A DNA stretch of 31,558 bases from Gnetum montanum (GCA_015680685.1 MNCI01000627.1:418977-450534), one strand, 5' to 3'. Positions 18,850 through 29,248 are shown, counted from the stretch's first letter. Numbers and translations: made by a program. Notes: generated from the letters alone by a model not told the origin.

Positions 18850-20658
18850 ATGTCTATGTCTTCAACTATCCTAGATCCCTATGCCTGGGTGGTACGTCAC
18901 GACCCCGAGCAAGCAAACTCTCAATCTTTACATCGTCTTATTTAGCAAGTCACATCTCGATGTTGCTTTGCAGATTTATATTCCGCACAATCTTTGGTGA
19001 CCGTTACACAGGCTCTCATCTTGTGATGGCAGGTTAAGCAAGAAATGGAAACCCACCATGCCTTGTCTGCGTCTCTAATACTAACAAGGCCATAAGGCAA
19101 GCTCGCAAGACAGTTAAACCCTGACACGATTAAATGGGAGTCGGTTGCGATTAATGCTATAACAACCTTAGAAGCACCCCCAGATTTTCCCAAACACCTG
19201 GTCCATGTCCTAGATTTGGAGGCCGGGGATGTAACTGAGGATCTTCTCGTCTAGATACCCGTAACCACTACAAGAAGGGAGGTAAAGACATTAAGACTTA
19301 GCTCTCTCCTAGATGCACAAATACATGAGGGCATAGTTAAAGCCTTGCAAGAACACGTTGACATTTTTGCATGGTCATATGAAGATATGTTGGGTCTAGA
19401 TCCATGGTTGATTCAGCATAATATCATCCTAGACCCCCACGTGAAAGTAGTCAAGCAAAAGGCTCATAAAATTAAGCCAGAAATTGCGCTAGCCATGAAG
19501 GGCGAAATCACTAAGTTGTACCAAGCAGGCTTCATCCATGCAGTTGACTATTCAGCATGGGTGTCCAACATTGTTGTGGTTTCAAAGAAAATAGGAGGGA
19601 TACGAATGTGTATAGATTTCCGAGATCTGAACAAGGCGACAATCAAGGATAACTTTCCACTACCGAGCATCGATCAACTCATCGACACCATAGCTGGGCA
19701 TGCTTTGCTATCCTTCATGGATGGTTTCTCTGGATACAACCAAATCCGCATCAACCTAGAACACCAGTTGTCAAAAATCTTCATAACTCCATGGGGAACC
19801 TTCTGCTATACCATGATGCCCTTTGGGCTCAAGAATGCTGGGGTGACATACCAGCAAGCCATGACATACATTTTTAGTAACCACATCCTAGAAATGATTA
19901 ATGATTACATGGACGATATAGCGGTTAAGTCTAAAGAGGCGACCCATCACCCGCACGACCTAGAATTAGTCCTCAAGTGCTGTCAAAGGCATGATTTGCA
20001 TCTTAATCCTAAGAAATGCCTCTTCGAAGTAAAGACCGGACGCATGTTAGGATTTGTAGTATCAGAGGCTGGAATACGGGTGGACCCAGACAAAGTTAAG
20101 GCTATCGCCAACCTAATGCCTTTCACAAACCTAAAAGAGTTATGTGGTCTACAAGGCAGAGTGCAATTCATTTGAAGGTTTATAGCAAGATTGACAAATA
20201 AGTTACACCCCATGCAACACCTTCTGAGAAAAGGAGTTGACTTCAAGTGGATAATCCAATGTCAACAAGCCTTCGAAAACTTGAAGAAAGAACTCTCGCA
20301 CCTACCAACAGTGTACCCGCCGCAGAGGGACAAGCCATTCTTCATATACCTTGCCACCGTTGACGCATCCATAGCGGCACTGCTATGTCAGAAGTGGGAC
20401 AACGGCTTTGAGATACCAGTGTATTACCTGAGCCACGCATTAATATCATACGAGGAAAAATACAACGAGGTGGAAAGGAATTGCCTAGCCTTAGTGTTTG
20501 CGCTAAAAAGGTGGCGGCACTACCTATTCCGCAGCACAACCCACATGATTTACAAAAGCAATGTACTCCGGGCTATCACCGGCAACCTATACGAAAGCAG
20601 CAGGATAGCCCGATGGAAGGCCATAACTGCAAAATTTGATCTACGCTATGTGAGCTAA
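18850..20658 (+). pseudogene. pol: reverse transcriptase and RNase H
   Basis: The pol frame carries sense from about ATG 18850, with stops at about 18943, 19024, 19093 and 19255 in the N-terminal extension. RT motifs in order are CIDFRDLNKAT, SFMDGFSGYNQI, TFCYTMMPFGLKNA and the catalytic YMDD at 19906-19917. A TGA at 20173 interrupts where relatives have Arg (CGA), consistent with CpG deamination. The first RNase H follows, with FFIYLATVDASIAALLCQ and YEEKYNEVERNCLALVFA, to the TAA at 20656. RT copies the genomic RNA and RNase H removes it. No frameshift is visible, but the stops rule out a full polyprotein. Confidence 0.9.
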
Positions 20659-21200
20659 TCATTGATAAAAGGCCAAGCCATAGCGACCCAACTCACGGCC
20701 TTGCCAATCGACGACCACACAGTCATCGATCTCGAGTTTCCAGACGAATATGTAAGTAATGTTGCCATCATCCCACCACATTTCGAGGTAATCTTACACT
20801 TCGACGGTGCCTCAACCACATAAGGAGGTAGCGCCGCTGCCGTAATCACATTCCTCTCTAGGGAAATGTATCCATCTGCTTATCGCTTTGCATTCCCGTG
20901 CACTAACAATGTGGAAGAATACGAGGGGCTACTTAGAGGCCTGTTAACGGCTCGTGCACTGCATGTACAACACTTGGCGATCTGGGGAGATTCACAACTA
21001 GTGGTGAATCAAGTCACCGAAGTTTATGCCTACAAGGCTACGCATTTGCAACCCTACTGTGACCTAGCAAAGGTTTTATTGAAATAATTTGCAACCACTG
21101 ATGTGCAACACGTGCCACACAGTGAGAACGGCATAGCAGATGCCTTAGCTACCCTCGCGTTAAACATCCCATCGCATTCCTTGGTGAACCTGCCAACTAC
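20659..21200 (+). pseudogene. pol: second, archaeal-type RNase H
   Basis: ILHFDGAST at about 20794 carries the first catalytic Asp. NNVEEYEGLLRGL gives the Glu, WGDSQLVVNQV the second Asp and ENGIADALATLA the final Asp. This domain, gained by the Tat lineage, is similar to plant RNase H-like proteins. All four acidic residues are present, but TAA codons at 20821 and 21085 break the frame. It sits between the original RNase H and integrase, as in Ogre and Retand. Confidence 0.88.
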
Positions 21201-22515
21201 GATCGTAGAATGCGCAGAACTTATTACTCAAGTAGAACATGTGGCGTCTGTCGACACTGCAGACACCTCGGAATGGTACGATAACATTAAAACATATTTG
21301 CAGCATGGCGAACTCCCAGGTGGATTGACATCGGGTCAGAGAGATGTAATCCGCAAGTGCGCCTGGCAATACGTGCTCATAGGAAATGATGCCCTATGCT
21401 GGCGGTCCTACGATGGGATATTGCTGGCATGTGTGGGTGGTGAGCAGGCACAGAAGGTAGTTAATGAGGTTCATGAAGGACTGTGCGGTGGACACATAGC
21501 ACCTAGGGCTATGGCAGCGAAAATCAGACGCCTAGGATATTATTGGCCTTACATGGAGCACGACTGCCTGTCGAAGGTCAAGACGTGCGACACATGTAAG
21601 AGATATGCAAATCTCATACACATAGCACCTACAAACCTATATCCTACAAAAATTACGTGGCCTTTCCAACGATGGGGACTAAACCTCATAGGGCCCATCA
21701 CACCTAAGTCTTCCGCAGGGCATAGCTTTATTATCATCGCCACAAAGTATTTTACTAAGTGGGTGGAAGCTATCCCCCTAAGAAAAACGACATCCCAGCA
21801 AATCTGCCACTTCGTCCTTGATAACATCGTAACTAGGTTTGGGCTACCAATGACTATTGTGACCGAAAATGGACCACAGTTTAGCAGTAAGGAAACCCAG
21901 GCCTTCTGTAGCAACCTGGGCATTAAACAATCATTTTCTTCCCCTTACTATCCGCAGGCGAACGGACAGGTGGAGGCTACAAATAAGTCCATCATCAACT
22001 TACTAAAGTGGATGCTTAGCAATAGCAAGAGGCAGTGGCACGAGCAAATACTTTATGTCCTCTAGGCCTATTGAATGACTTGCAGAACCGCGACAAATAA
22101 GACCCCTTACAGTCTTGTTTACGGATCTGAAGCTGTGTTACCTCTTGAGTTACAAGTACCCTCACTTCGGATGATCCTGTCCAACATTGTGAGCGAAGCC
22201 TAGAACAACAAATCACGAGCCATCGACCTCAACTCAGTGGAGGAGGAACGCGTGCAAACACTAAGACGGATTAAGCACTATTAGGATAGATAACGGAAAA
22301 AGCACCATGTAGACCCGCATCGATGGCCAATGTAGAAGGGAGATCTCATCCTCAAGGCCGCCCGTGAGCACGTGAGTAAATTCTCAACCAACTGGGAAGG
22401 GGCTTACGTGGTCGCTAAAGCCTTCGGGAATGGAGCTTTCAAATTGGCGAACATGGACAACAATGAGTTCGCCAACCTGGTGAACGACATGTACCTCAAG
22501 CCATACTACATCTAA
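21201..22515 (+). pseudogene. pol: integrase
   Basis: The zinc-binding HHCC unit (HEGLCGGH ... CDTC) is present near 21470-21600. The core reads WGLNLIGP, so the first catalytic Asp is Asn (21682-21684). The second site reads TENG instead of TDNG (Glu at 21865-21867). The third, Glu of NGQVEATNK, is kept at 21973-21975 with correct DD35E spacing. The GPY/F-type C-terminus (GDLILKAA to YLKPYY) ends at TAA 22513. Further stops lie at 22063 and beyond. No chromodomain is seen, as is usual for Tat. The integrase would insert the cDNA; this copy cannot. Confidence 0.88.
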
Positions 22516-22539
22516 GGCGTGATGACAACATGCTACACC

Positions 22540-22902
22540 GTCCGCTACAACGATAAACTAGCAGCCGCGCCAGTCAACGTCTACAATGACGATAACTAGC
22601 AGCGCCAAACAACGTTTGCTACGACGGTAAATTGGCAGCAACTATCCGCCACGACGTAGAACTGGCATTGTTAGTCCACTATGACTATAAACTGGCATCG
22701 CATGTCCGCTACGATGGTAAACTAGCAACAATTGTTCACCACGACGTAAAACTGGCACTGTTAGTCCACTATGACTATAAACTGGCATCGCGCGTCCGCC
22801 ACGATGTAAAACTAGTATGTACGGTCCGTTGGGACTTCAAACCAACACAGCGGTCTGCTAGGACCCTAAACTAGCATCTGGTCTACCAAGACCTTAAACT
22901 AG
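22540..22902 (+). repeat. 30-bp tandem repeats in the 3' untranslated region
   Basis: About twelve units of 28-33 bp follow the consensus GTCCGCTACGATGTAAAACT. The middle six form two copies of a higher-order 90-bp unit (compare GTCCACTATGACTATAAACT in both). Units decay toward both ends. Tat elements are known for variable tandem repeats between integrase and the 3' LTR that can seed satellites. An open frame (22632-22874) reads through as a repeated HHDVKLALLV-like peptide because the unit is a multiple of three; I see no reason to call it a gene. Confidence 0.88.
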
Positions 22903-23894
22903 GTTCACGTCGCATCCTCAACATGCATCATCACCAAACATACATCGAACGAAGGGGCATGATACCAGCACGTGGGTGGGACATTGTCGCCCTAGGACGT
23001 GGTTCCCGATGCAAGGGAAACACAGTTTGGGGCGTACATGTCATCATCTCTGGTGTCATGCTGACCCTTTGAAGACATCGTACGATGTCACATGGGCCCT
23101 TCGAACCTACCATCGCTATGGCTCGCTGCCCTGATGGTAGCTCCTGGGCTTGTTCCTTCTTCTGAGGTGCTGACAGTATTGTGGCCCAGCTGCAATATTG
23201 TTGCACTTCTGTTCCTCGTCAAGGTTGTGGCTCGCACAGTGTTCGGCTATGTGGTAGCTGATCCCATAGCTGAACTCAGCGTGCATGTCTTTGGTGGGGA
23301 TCCCAGTGCATTCGCACCCTTGGTGCCTTGGGGAATAGCTCCCCCCGCGGGCAATGCTGCCAAGAACGCTGCTGGCTACCCTGCTTTGGGCATCTCACAC
23401 CAGTGATGATGCCCAAGGGTAACAATAATGCTAGCAACCTGCTAGAAATTATCCTCGCAGACACATCCCTCTATAGTAGCAAAGGCTACAACGTCGCAAA
23501 GTGAGTGCCTCGACTAACATGGTTGTTTGAGAGTGCAAATTTCAGCATGCGCGTAACATAGCTCGCCGTGCGAAATGCTCCAATAGGTAGGTCAGAACCC
23601 TCCATGGATGTAATACAGCTCATTCTGCAGAGGGGACACTTGCCTACAGGAGGTTGAAGAACAGTGCCAGCCAGAGATGAAAACGTAAATGAGCCCCTCA
23701 GAGCACTCCGACGAGGGACTTGGCTAAACACCATATCTACTCTCTGCCTTAACCTCCGCAAAACCAATGCAACATCCTCAAGTACGACCAAGCGATATCC
23801 CAGCACTCACCAAGCGACAGCCTTAGTGTTTCGCCTACTACGGTGTTTCGTATTCTTTACCAACATCCATCGAGCTTGTTCTCCAGACGTTGAC
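22903..23894 (+). other. 3' untranslated region of the element
   Basis: I find no known domain between the tandem repeats and the PPT. Open frames at 23092-23406 (+, 104 codons, Ala/Val-rich) and 22931-23206 (-) have no recognisable similarity. A perfect 16-bp palindrome, GACATCGTACGATGTC, lies at 23074-23089. Confidence 0.55.
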
Positions 23895-23903
23895 AAAGAG
23901 GGG
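23895..23903 (+). promoter_or_regulatory. Polypurine tract
   Basis: AAAGAGGGG ends four bases before the TG of the 3' LTR, the expected position of the plus-strand primer. Confidence 0.75.
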
Positions 23904-23907
23904 CCAA

Positions 23908-25593
23908 TGAAACACCCTAAAAGAAAATGCGAGGTCATCCTGGCTTCACCAGGCTCTTACAGTCTGCACAGCATCACGATAGTCCATCGGGAAAAGAACG
24001 TTCTGGGTCCAGGATGGTTGGTTCGGTAAAATTTTCTACTTTAGGCATGGACGAGTTCCATACCAACTTGCCCGCCCTCCAAAGTAGTCCGAACAGCTGG
24101 CAGCCTGCTCAAAAATGGTGTGCAAAATTAGCGACAGTAGCCTAGGTGCACAAGAGAAGCAGTTCAGCAAGTTTTCTAAGTCACAAAGCCTGCTACGCTA
24201 CGATGTGTAGCGTAGCAAGTCTCAGAAAACAATGGCGGAACGAGATGTTACGCTACGCAATGACATATGGCGTAGCATAACAACTTCACTACTCACCTCC
24301 CTCGTCCAATCGTGAGTTCTGCAATGATGTCTCTTCTCGCCAGGAAGCGGCGGACCATGTCTGCTGCTACCCTACGCTGAGCTACATGGCGCAGCAAGGC
24401 GTAGCAATCCTGTGAAAAGGAACAGAAGATGGTTCGAAAGGCGAAATCAGCGAAGCCCGCAGAACTTGCATTATGGCAGAATAAGTTGAAAATCAGCAAA
24501 ATTGTCCTAGTCGCTACACTACGTAGCGTAGCATCAAGTAGTAGGTTCGTGACATACGGCAAGACACGCTGCAAGGTGCTACGCCAAGATAAGCAAGCCA
24601 TGTCGCAAAACACAGCATGACAGGCAGGTGGCCGTGCGACATCAATGCACTCCACCTCAATCGGACTGTTGGCACACGGCTCTAGGAGCTAGCGGCATAG
24701 TCATGACATGGTAGGATCGTAGTTATTGCTCGCATCACAACGGTCTTGCAAGCTCAACGGTCACAAATGACTTGAGTAACGCCAGTAAGTTGGTGCAAGT
24801 CTGCAACAACGAAGTATTCAAACGGTCACCTTTGCTTACCTTTGGCCCTATAAATAGCCTGTCAAACATCATAAAAAGGGTCCACAAAAAAAAAGAAAAG
24901 AAAAGGGGAGTCTCTTGGACTAAAACAAAAAAAGAGAAATACCTGCAATCTCACAATAAGGGAAAGAAAAGGAGAGGCTAGCAATCTGTAAAAAGAAACC
25001 TCTCTCGGCTAGCATAAAGCCTGGGATCTCATTCTACCACCTTGGTAGGATCCCGCCCGCATTGTATATACGTGAAGTCTGTGCCCAAGTGCACAGCTAT
25101 TCTTGTTTCCCGACATGCTTTGGTCATTCTTGAAACTTTCTGCACTCCATCATGTCATGCAGCTGATTGTGCCACATCCTGACCGCACATATTTGTAGCT
25201 CTGAAGCAGTGCATGTTCCTAACTATATCTTCTATTACCTCTTTTTTTTACTATCTAGCTTCCTTGTATTATTTCTGTTTTGTTTACCTTCAAGCATTGT
25301 CTCATATCATTGTCGCACTTACGTTTATTCACTATTTCGCATTATTGTTGCATTTTTTTAGTCCTTACTTTTCCCACTGTAATTACCCATAAGCACCATC
25401 TCGCAGCTCGTACAGTTTATATTGCAAAAGGCTCTATTGACACTGATGTAAGTCCATGTCTGATCGACCATACCGTTCAGGGCACCCTGTGTTCGTACAC
25501 ACCTAGCACCGCCCTCCCACGGGCATGAGGTTGGAACTGTTGTGTCCATCGACCTTGGCGTTCTTCCAGCCACCGACGTTTTCGGTTGCTACA
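23908..25593 (+). repeat. 3' LTR (1686 bp)
   Basis: It starts TGAAACACCC and ends GGTTGCTACA. It is co-linear with the 5' LTR with small indels (for example an extra segment near 24350 and 24620). The TATA box is at 24849-24857 and the 11-bp inverted repeat at 24191-24217. Confidence 0.93.
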
Positions 25594-25598
25594 CAAAC
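25594..25598. repeat. Target-site duplication CAAAC, right
   Basis: This matches 7155-7159 exactly and defines the right edge of the element. Confidence 0.95.
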
Positions 25599-25616
25599 TT
25601 CTTGGCATACCAATAG
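25599..25616 (+). CDS. FHY exon 7, right part
   Basis: Together with the duplicated CAAAC, the frame continues K-L-L-G-I-P-I and splits a codon at G|GTACAT. Riboflavin kinases have G-x-P-T-A-N here. The codon at 25613-25615 is ATA (Ile) instead of a Thr codon, removing a Mg2+/nucleotide ligand. Confidence 0.88.
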   Translation, partial: FLAYQ

Positions 25617-25698
25617 GTACATAGAATAGTTAAAAACATATGTTGTCATGTTATCATGGGTGATGACAGTTTGAATTCAACTTTGTTTTGTTGGGTAG

Positions 25699-25850
25699 CA
25701 AATTTATCAGCTGATGCATTTTCTTCAATTATTGCACACCAAGCATGTGGAGTATACATGGGTTGGGCTGGACTATCTAATCGGGGAGTATTTAAGATGG
25801 TTATGAGCATAGGATGGAACCCTTACTTTAATAATACCAAAAAGGCAATT
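25699..25850 (+). CDS. FHY exon 8: riboflavin-kinase core
   Basis: After TTGGGTAG the exon completes Ala and reads NLSADAFSSIIAHQACGVYM and GWAGLSNRGVFKMVMSIGWN to NTKKAI. It contains the conserved GVY.GWA and SIGWNPYF blocks and ends in phase 0 at GTAAGT. It has no defects. Confidence 0.92.
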
Positions 25851-25969
25851 GTAAGTCTGTAATGTCAAATTAAAAACAATAACATTTTTTCAATGATGGC
25901 TTGTTACATTTCTATTTTGGAATACAACTTTTCAAGCAACTATTTTTACCCTAGTTAATAATTTTATAG

Positions 25970-26053
25970 GTACTATGGCTGCTACATGAATTTGGTGAAG
26001 ATTTCTATGGGGAAGAATTGAGCCTCATTGTGGTTGGGTACATCTGGCCTTAG
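25970..26053 (+). CDS. FHY exon 9, ending in a stop codon
   Basis: The exon encodes LWLLHEFGEDFYGEEL (the catalytic Glu block) and SLIVVGYIWP, then TAG at 26051-26053, immediately followed by the GTATAT donor. Relatives have GYIRP followed by a charged residue, so the TAG replaces a sense codon and Trp replaces Arg (CGG to TGG fits C-to-T). Translation would stop 43 codons early. Confidence 0.88.
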   Translation, partial: VLWLLHEFGEDFYGEELSLIVVGYIWP

Positions 26054-26133
26054 GTATATGTCCATATCATCATACTGTATTAATTTTTTTTCAAGAATTA
26101 CGTTTGAACATGCTTACATGTTAATTTATGCAG

Positions 26134-26265
26134 GAAAACTTTCCATCTTTAGAGGCCTTGAAAGAGAGAATTTATGAAGACAAACGAATTGCTAAAGCAG
26201 CCCTTGACCTTCCACCTTATAAACAGTATAATGATGATCCATTTTTGACATTACATAAAATCTGA
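26134..26265 (+). CDS. FHY exon 10: C-terminus
   Basis: After TTATGCAG the exon reads ENFPSLEALKERIYEDKRIA and ALDLPPY and ends at TGA 26263. It is the C-terminal helix of the riboflavin-kinase domain and is intact, but it lies beyond the stop in exon 9. Confidence 0.9.
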   Translation, partial: ENFPSLEALKERIYEDKRIAKAALDLPPYKQYNDDPFLTLHKI

Positions 26266-27034
26266 TTTTTTAAAGAGAATGATTCCCTTTCCTAGTTGAT
26301 ACTGTATCATCGTATGACTCTTCCTTCTTGTGTTCCAATTATGTTCGTTTATCTAGATGAAATACTTGGTTCATGTCGAATCACTTGGCCCTTGGGAAGC
26401 AAATGCTCGATGTATTATCCACTCCAGGTTGGGACATGTTATATGATAAAAATAGTGACTTGGCATCAGTCAAGGCTACTATACAATTGATGGGAGGGCT
26501 GAATGGCCTTTTTACTACCAAACAAGAATCTTCAGACATGCTTCCATTTTTGTTGGTGGGGAATATACCCATTATAAAAATTCTCTAATTCAAACTTTGT
26601 TATATTTCATTGCATTACTAGTAATGTAACTAACTAAAAGGATACTGAATTTATTGGTAGAAACCTGTAACAAATTGAATTCTAAATGTTCATCATCATT
26701 GTTTTTAATTTAGAGTTCAACCATTGCTTCCCCATGATATAATATAACATGTTCTTAAAAGAAAATTTATTTAAAATTTAGGTGTGGATAATGAGTATTT
26801 TTTTTAAAGTGCAAGAACAACTCATTTTAAGTTAAAGGGTAGCAGCTTTCACTTTTATAAATTATTATTTCATGGTGTATAGCTTCATTTGTAATGATGT
26901 TGCAATGTACTAGTTCAATTTTGTATATACCCTGTTAACAGCTAACATGATACTTTAGAAGAATTATGAAACTTAAACTAATATTTTATTATGGTGGTAG
27001 ATATAGTTCCAAAAAATATTTCTTTTAAAAGGGA
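26266..27034. other. 3' flank of FHY
   Basis: This is AT-rich sequence that may include the FHY 3' UTR. Open frames near 26296-26588 have no recognisable product. I see no further gene or repeat. Confidence 0.5.
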
Positions 27035-27810
27035 AAAGTAAAGATACGCTATAGAGTCAAAAGGCTTTAAAATTAGCATAAGTAAGATAGAATATATGGA
27101 ATGCAATTTTAATAGTATAAATAGTGGTGAAATAGAAGGGACAATTCAATGTTAAAAAGTCTTTCACTAAAAATAGTTCTATTCAATTAATCTTCCAATA
27201 AGATGGTGAAATTGATAAAGATATAAAAAAGAGAATTAAGTTAGGGTCGTCAAAATGGAAACAATCTAGTGGTGCTCTATGTGATAAAAAGAATATCAAT
27301 AAAACTAAAAGGAAAATTTTACAAGGCAACAATCAAAGTTACTATCTTATTTGGTGTTGAATGTTGGGTAATACAAAAGAGACATGAACAACAAATCAGT
27401 GTAGCAAAAATGTGAATGCTTAGATAGATGTTGAATGTTACTATAAAAAATAAATTGCATAATGCTTAGATGGATGTTGAATGTTACTAGAAAATATGAA
27501 TTGCATAATACAAATATTAAAGAAAGACTTGGAATGGCTTTTATTTTAGACTAGTTAGGAATGGTAGCTTAGATGGTTTGGGCATATGCAAAGAAGATTA
27601 AACAATAACCTTATAGAAAATAGGTTACTACATCACTATTTTAAGAAAGCCACTAAAAGGAAGACCAAAAAATACATGGAAAAACAATTGAAGATGATTT
27701 CAAAAAATTGTAAATAAATAAATATTTAGCTCTTGATAAAAGTGAATTGCTAAAAAAACTTAGGTAGCCCACCCTATTTTGTTAAGATAAGGCTAGGATG
27801 ATGATGAAAC
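27035..27810 (+). mobile_element. RTE-type LINE, 3' end remnant
   Basis: Scattered frames encode pieces of the RTE reverse transcriptase C-terminus: KGFKISISKIEYMECNFN near 27065, DGEIDKDIKKRIK near 27200, SGALCDKK near 27270, TILFGVECWVIQKRHEQQ near 27335 and RPKNTWKN-like residues near 27660. It ends CCCACCCTATTTTGTTAAGATAAGG followed by a GATGATGATG tail, the usual RTE 3' end. Several frameshifts and stops show that it is old and dead, and it is 5'-truncated as is typical. Confidence 0.8.
27415..27506. repeat. 46-bp tandem duplication within the LINE
   Basis: AATGCTTAGATAGATGTTGA at 27415 recurs at 27461 with few changes. Each copy ends in GAATTGCAT or AAATTGCAT. The duplication occurred inside the RT remnant. 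Confidence 0.85.
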
Positions 27811-29248
27811 CAATATTTTATTAAGTCTCCATAGACCCAAAAGATCTCTTATACAAATTAACTTGTCCAAAATGCATTCATTAGCAACAGATCTTGAGTA
27901 TACTGGTTGTGTTTAATATCCATATAACTTTTATATGATTTTATAGAACTAACATTAGTAGCTTGAAAAATTCATAAAACGATTGACTAGAGATTTGTCA
28001 TTTTCTTTCAAAGAACTCTCATTCAATAACATTCTAATAATACATGTTGCTCATCATTTGTTTTTATGTTGTTCATCGTTCCATCTTCTAATTTCAACAC
28101 AAAGATGGTGTGCATTCATTCTTACTTCATAATTAGTGGTTTCATAGATATTGGAATACTTTTAATTTCTTGTTAGTAAAATTAAAGCTTTTTTTATATT
28201 TTTTCCTCATTTTTTCATTTTTCTAAAAGTTACTTTGTAGCAACCTTTCAAACTTATTCTAAATTTATTATTACATCAATATTATCAAAACTCCATTTTT
28301 GTAGCCTCAATTACTCTTTATGGATCTACTTTTGTTATTAAGATTTTCAAATAATATCTCTTGAGATCTTATTCATGGAACCATCCTTGTTGGTGATATT
28401 TTAAAATGATCTTTCTAGTTAGTGTCTATATGAGTGATTCAAGTTACCAATGTTACTTCTGGGGAATTATATAGAAGACTTGTTCAAGTTATAGGAATAA
28501 TAGACACATTTATTATACTTAGGATAGGCTACTACTAATGTATTTTTCACAAGTTCATTTGTCCAATAAATATTTTTAATTAACATAAATATAATAAAGT
28601 ATTTGTAAAATATCAGTAAAAGTTTAGTTGAGTAAAATGTTAACAATTGATACATTGATGTAGTTTCCAATGACAACAAAGTAGTTTCTAATAAAAGTAT
28701 AGGGATTTAAGTTTTCACCTTGATTTCATCCAACAAGAATTGGTTTTGAGGTTTTTCACTTTTCTTGCATGATTTTTGATCAAGACTTGAGCCCTACACC
28801 ACACATCGATAAAGTAGTTTGTACACTTTTTGAAAAAGATATTTTCAAATTGCCTAAGTCCAAATATTGTGATTACTACATTTGTTCTTCGTTGTATATA
28901 AAGCCTTCCAGCCATTTGCAACTTGTTGTAATATCTAATATTCCCACTTATAATTTTCAATGGATTCTACTCCTAAAACAAACTCAAGTTTTTTATTATT
29001 TAGCTAGAGAGCATAATCACTCTTATTAGTTCAACAAATTTGCACATTTTTTGTCAACATTTACCTTTATTTTTGTACATTCATAGAATTTTTCAAGTTG
29101 TTGCAACATTGCTTTTAACTTTGTTCTTAAATTTATAAGTAGTGTTATATCATCTATAAAGATTAAAAGGTGCATCCATGATTGTCCACTTTAATGACAT
29201 GATTTGTAGGTAACTCTTTTATTTGCTCTTTTTTAGTTTATCAATAAC
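27811..29248. other. AT-rich intergenic sequence
   Basis: I see no gene, RNA or repeat I can name here. Open frames at 28467-28679, 28715-28960 and 28769-29029 are low-complexity readings of AT-rich DNA. Confidence 0.5.

Larger units (their letters stand above)
7160..25593 (+). mobile_element. Tat-lineage Ty3/gypsy LTR retrotransposon, 18.4 kb
   Basis: The element begins TGAAACACCC and ends GGTTGCTACA, flanked by CAAAC. The order is LTR, PBS, leader repeats, gag, protease, antisense gene, RT, RNase H, second RNase H, integrase, tandem repeats, PPT, LTR. RT before integrase and a chromodomain-less integrase end place it in Ty3/gypsy. The extra archaeal-type RNase H before integrase is diagnostic of the Tat lineage (Ogre, Retand and relatives). 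gag and RT-integrase keep their frames over long distances but contain many stops, so this copy is not autonomous. It landed in an exon of the FHY gene. The interval between protease and RT, occupied by a minus-strand spliced gene, is the main oddity. Confidence 0.93.
485..26265 (+). pseudogene. FMN hydrolase / riboflavin kinase fusion gene (FMN/FHY), disrupted
   Basis: The plant bifunctional protein hydrolyses FMN through an N-terminal HAD domain and phosphorylates riboflavin to FMN through a C-terminal riboflavin-kinase domain. Ten exons are recognisable: 485-572, 979-1168, 1927-1978 (broken), 2544-2613, 2721-2786, 6709-6863, 7082-7159 plus 25599-25616 (split), 25699-25850, 25970-26053 and 26134-26265. 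Every junction I could define is GT-AG with matching phase. Visible HAD motifs are DLDGT (motif I), the Lys of GKPFPD (III) and IEDS (IV). Riboflavin-kinase blocks include KGFGRGS, SIGWNPYF and DFYGEEL. The exons total about 361 codons against roughly 380 in the family. Defects are a missing motif II segment after 1978, an LTR element in exon 7, PTAN changed to P-I-A-N, and an in-frame TAG at 26051. A functional product from this copy is very unlikely; a paralogue elsewhere is expected but not visible. Confidence 0.88.

Noticed and set aside
22540-22902. CRISPR-like array of short repeats
   Set aside because: The units abut without unique spacers and the context is a plant retrotransposon 3' UTR.
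23092-23406. Ala/Val-rich open frame as a possible env-like membrane protein
   Set aside because: It lacks a clear membrane segment with flanking charges, a signal peptide or family motifs. A chance open frame in GC-richer sequence is enough.
26296-26588. Additional exon or gene after FHY
   Set aside because: FHY already ends at 26263. The open frames here have no recognisable motif and no splice support.
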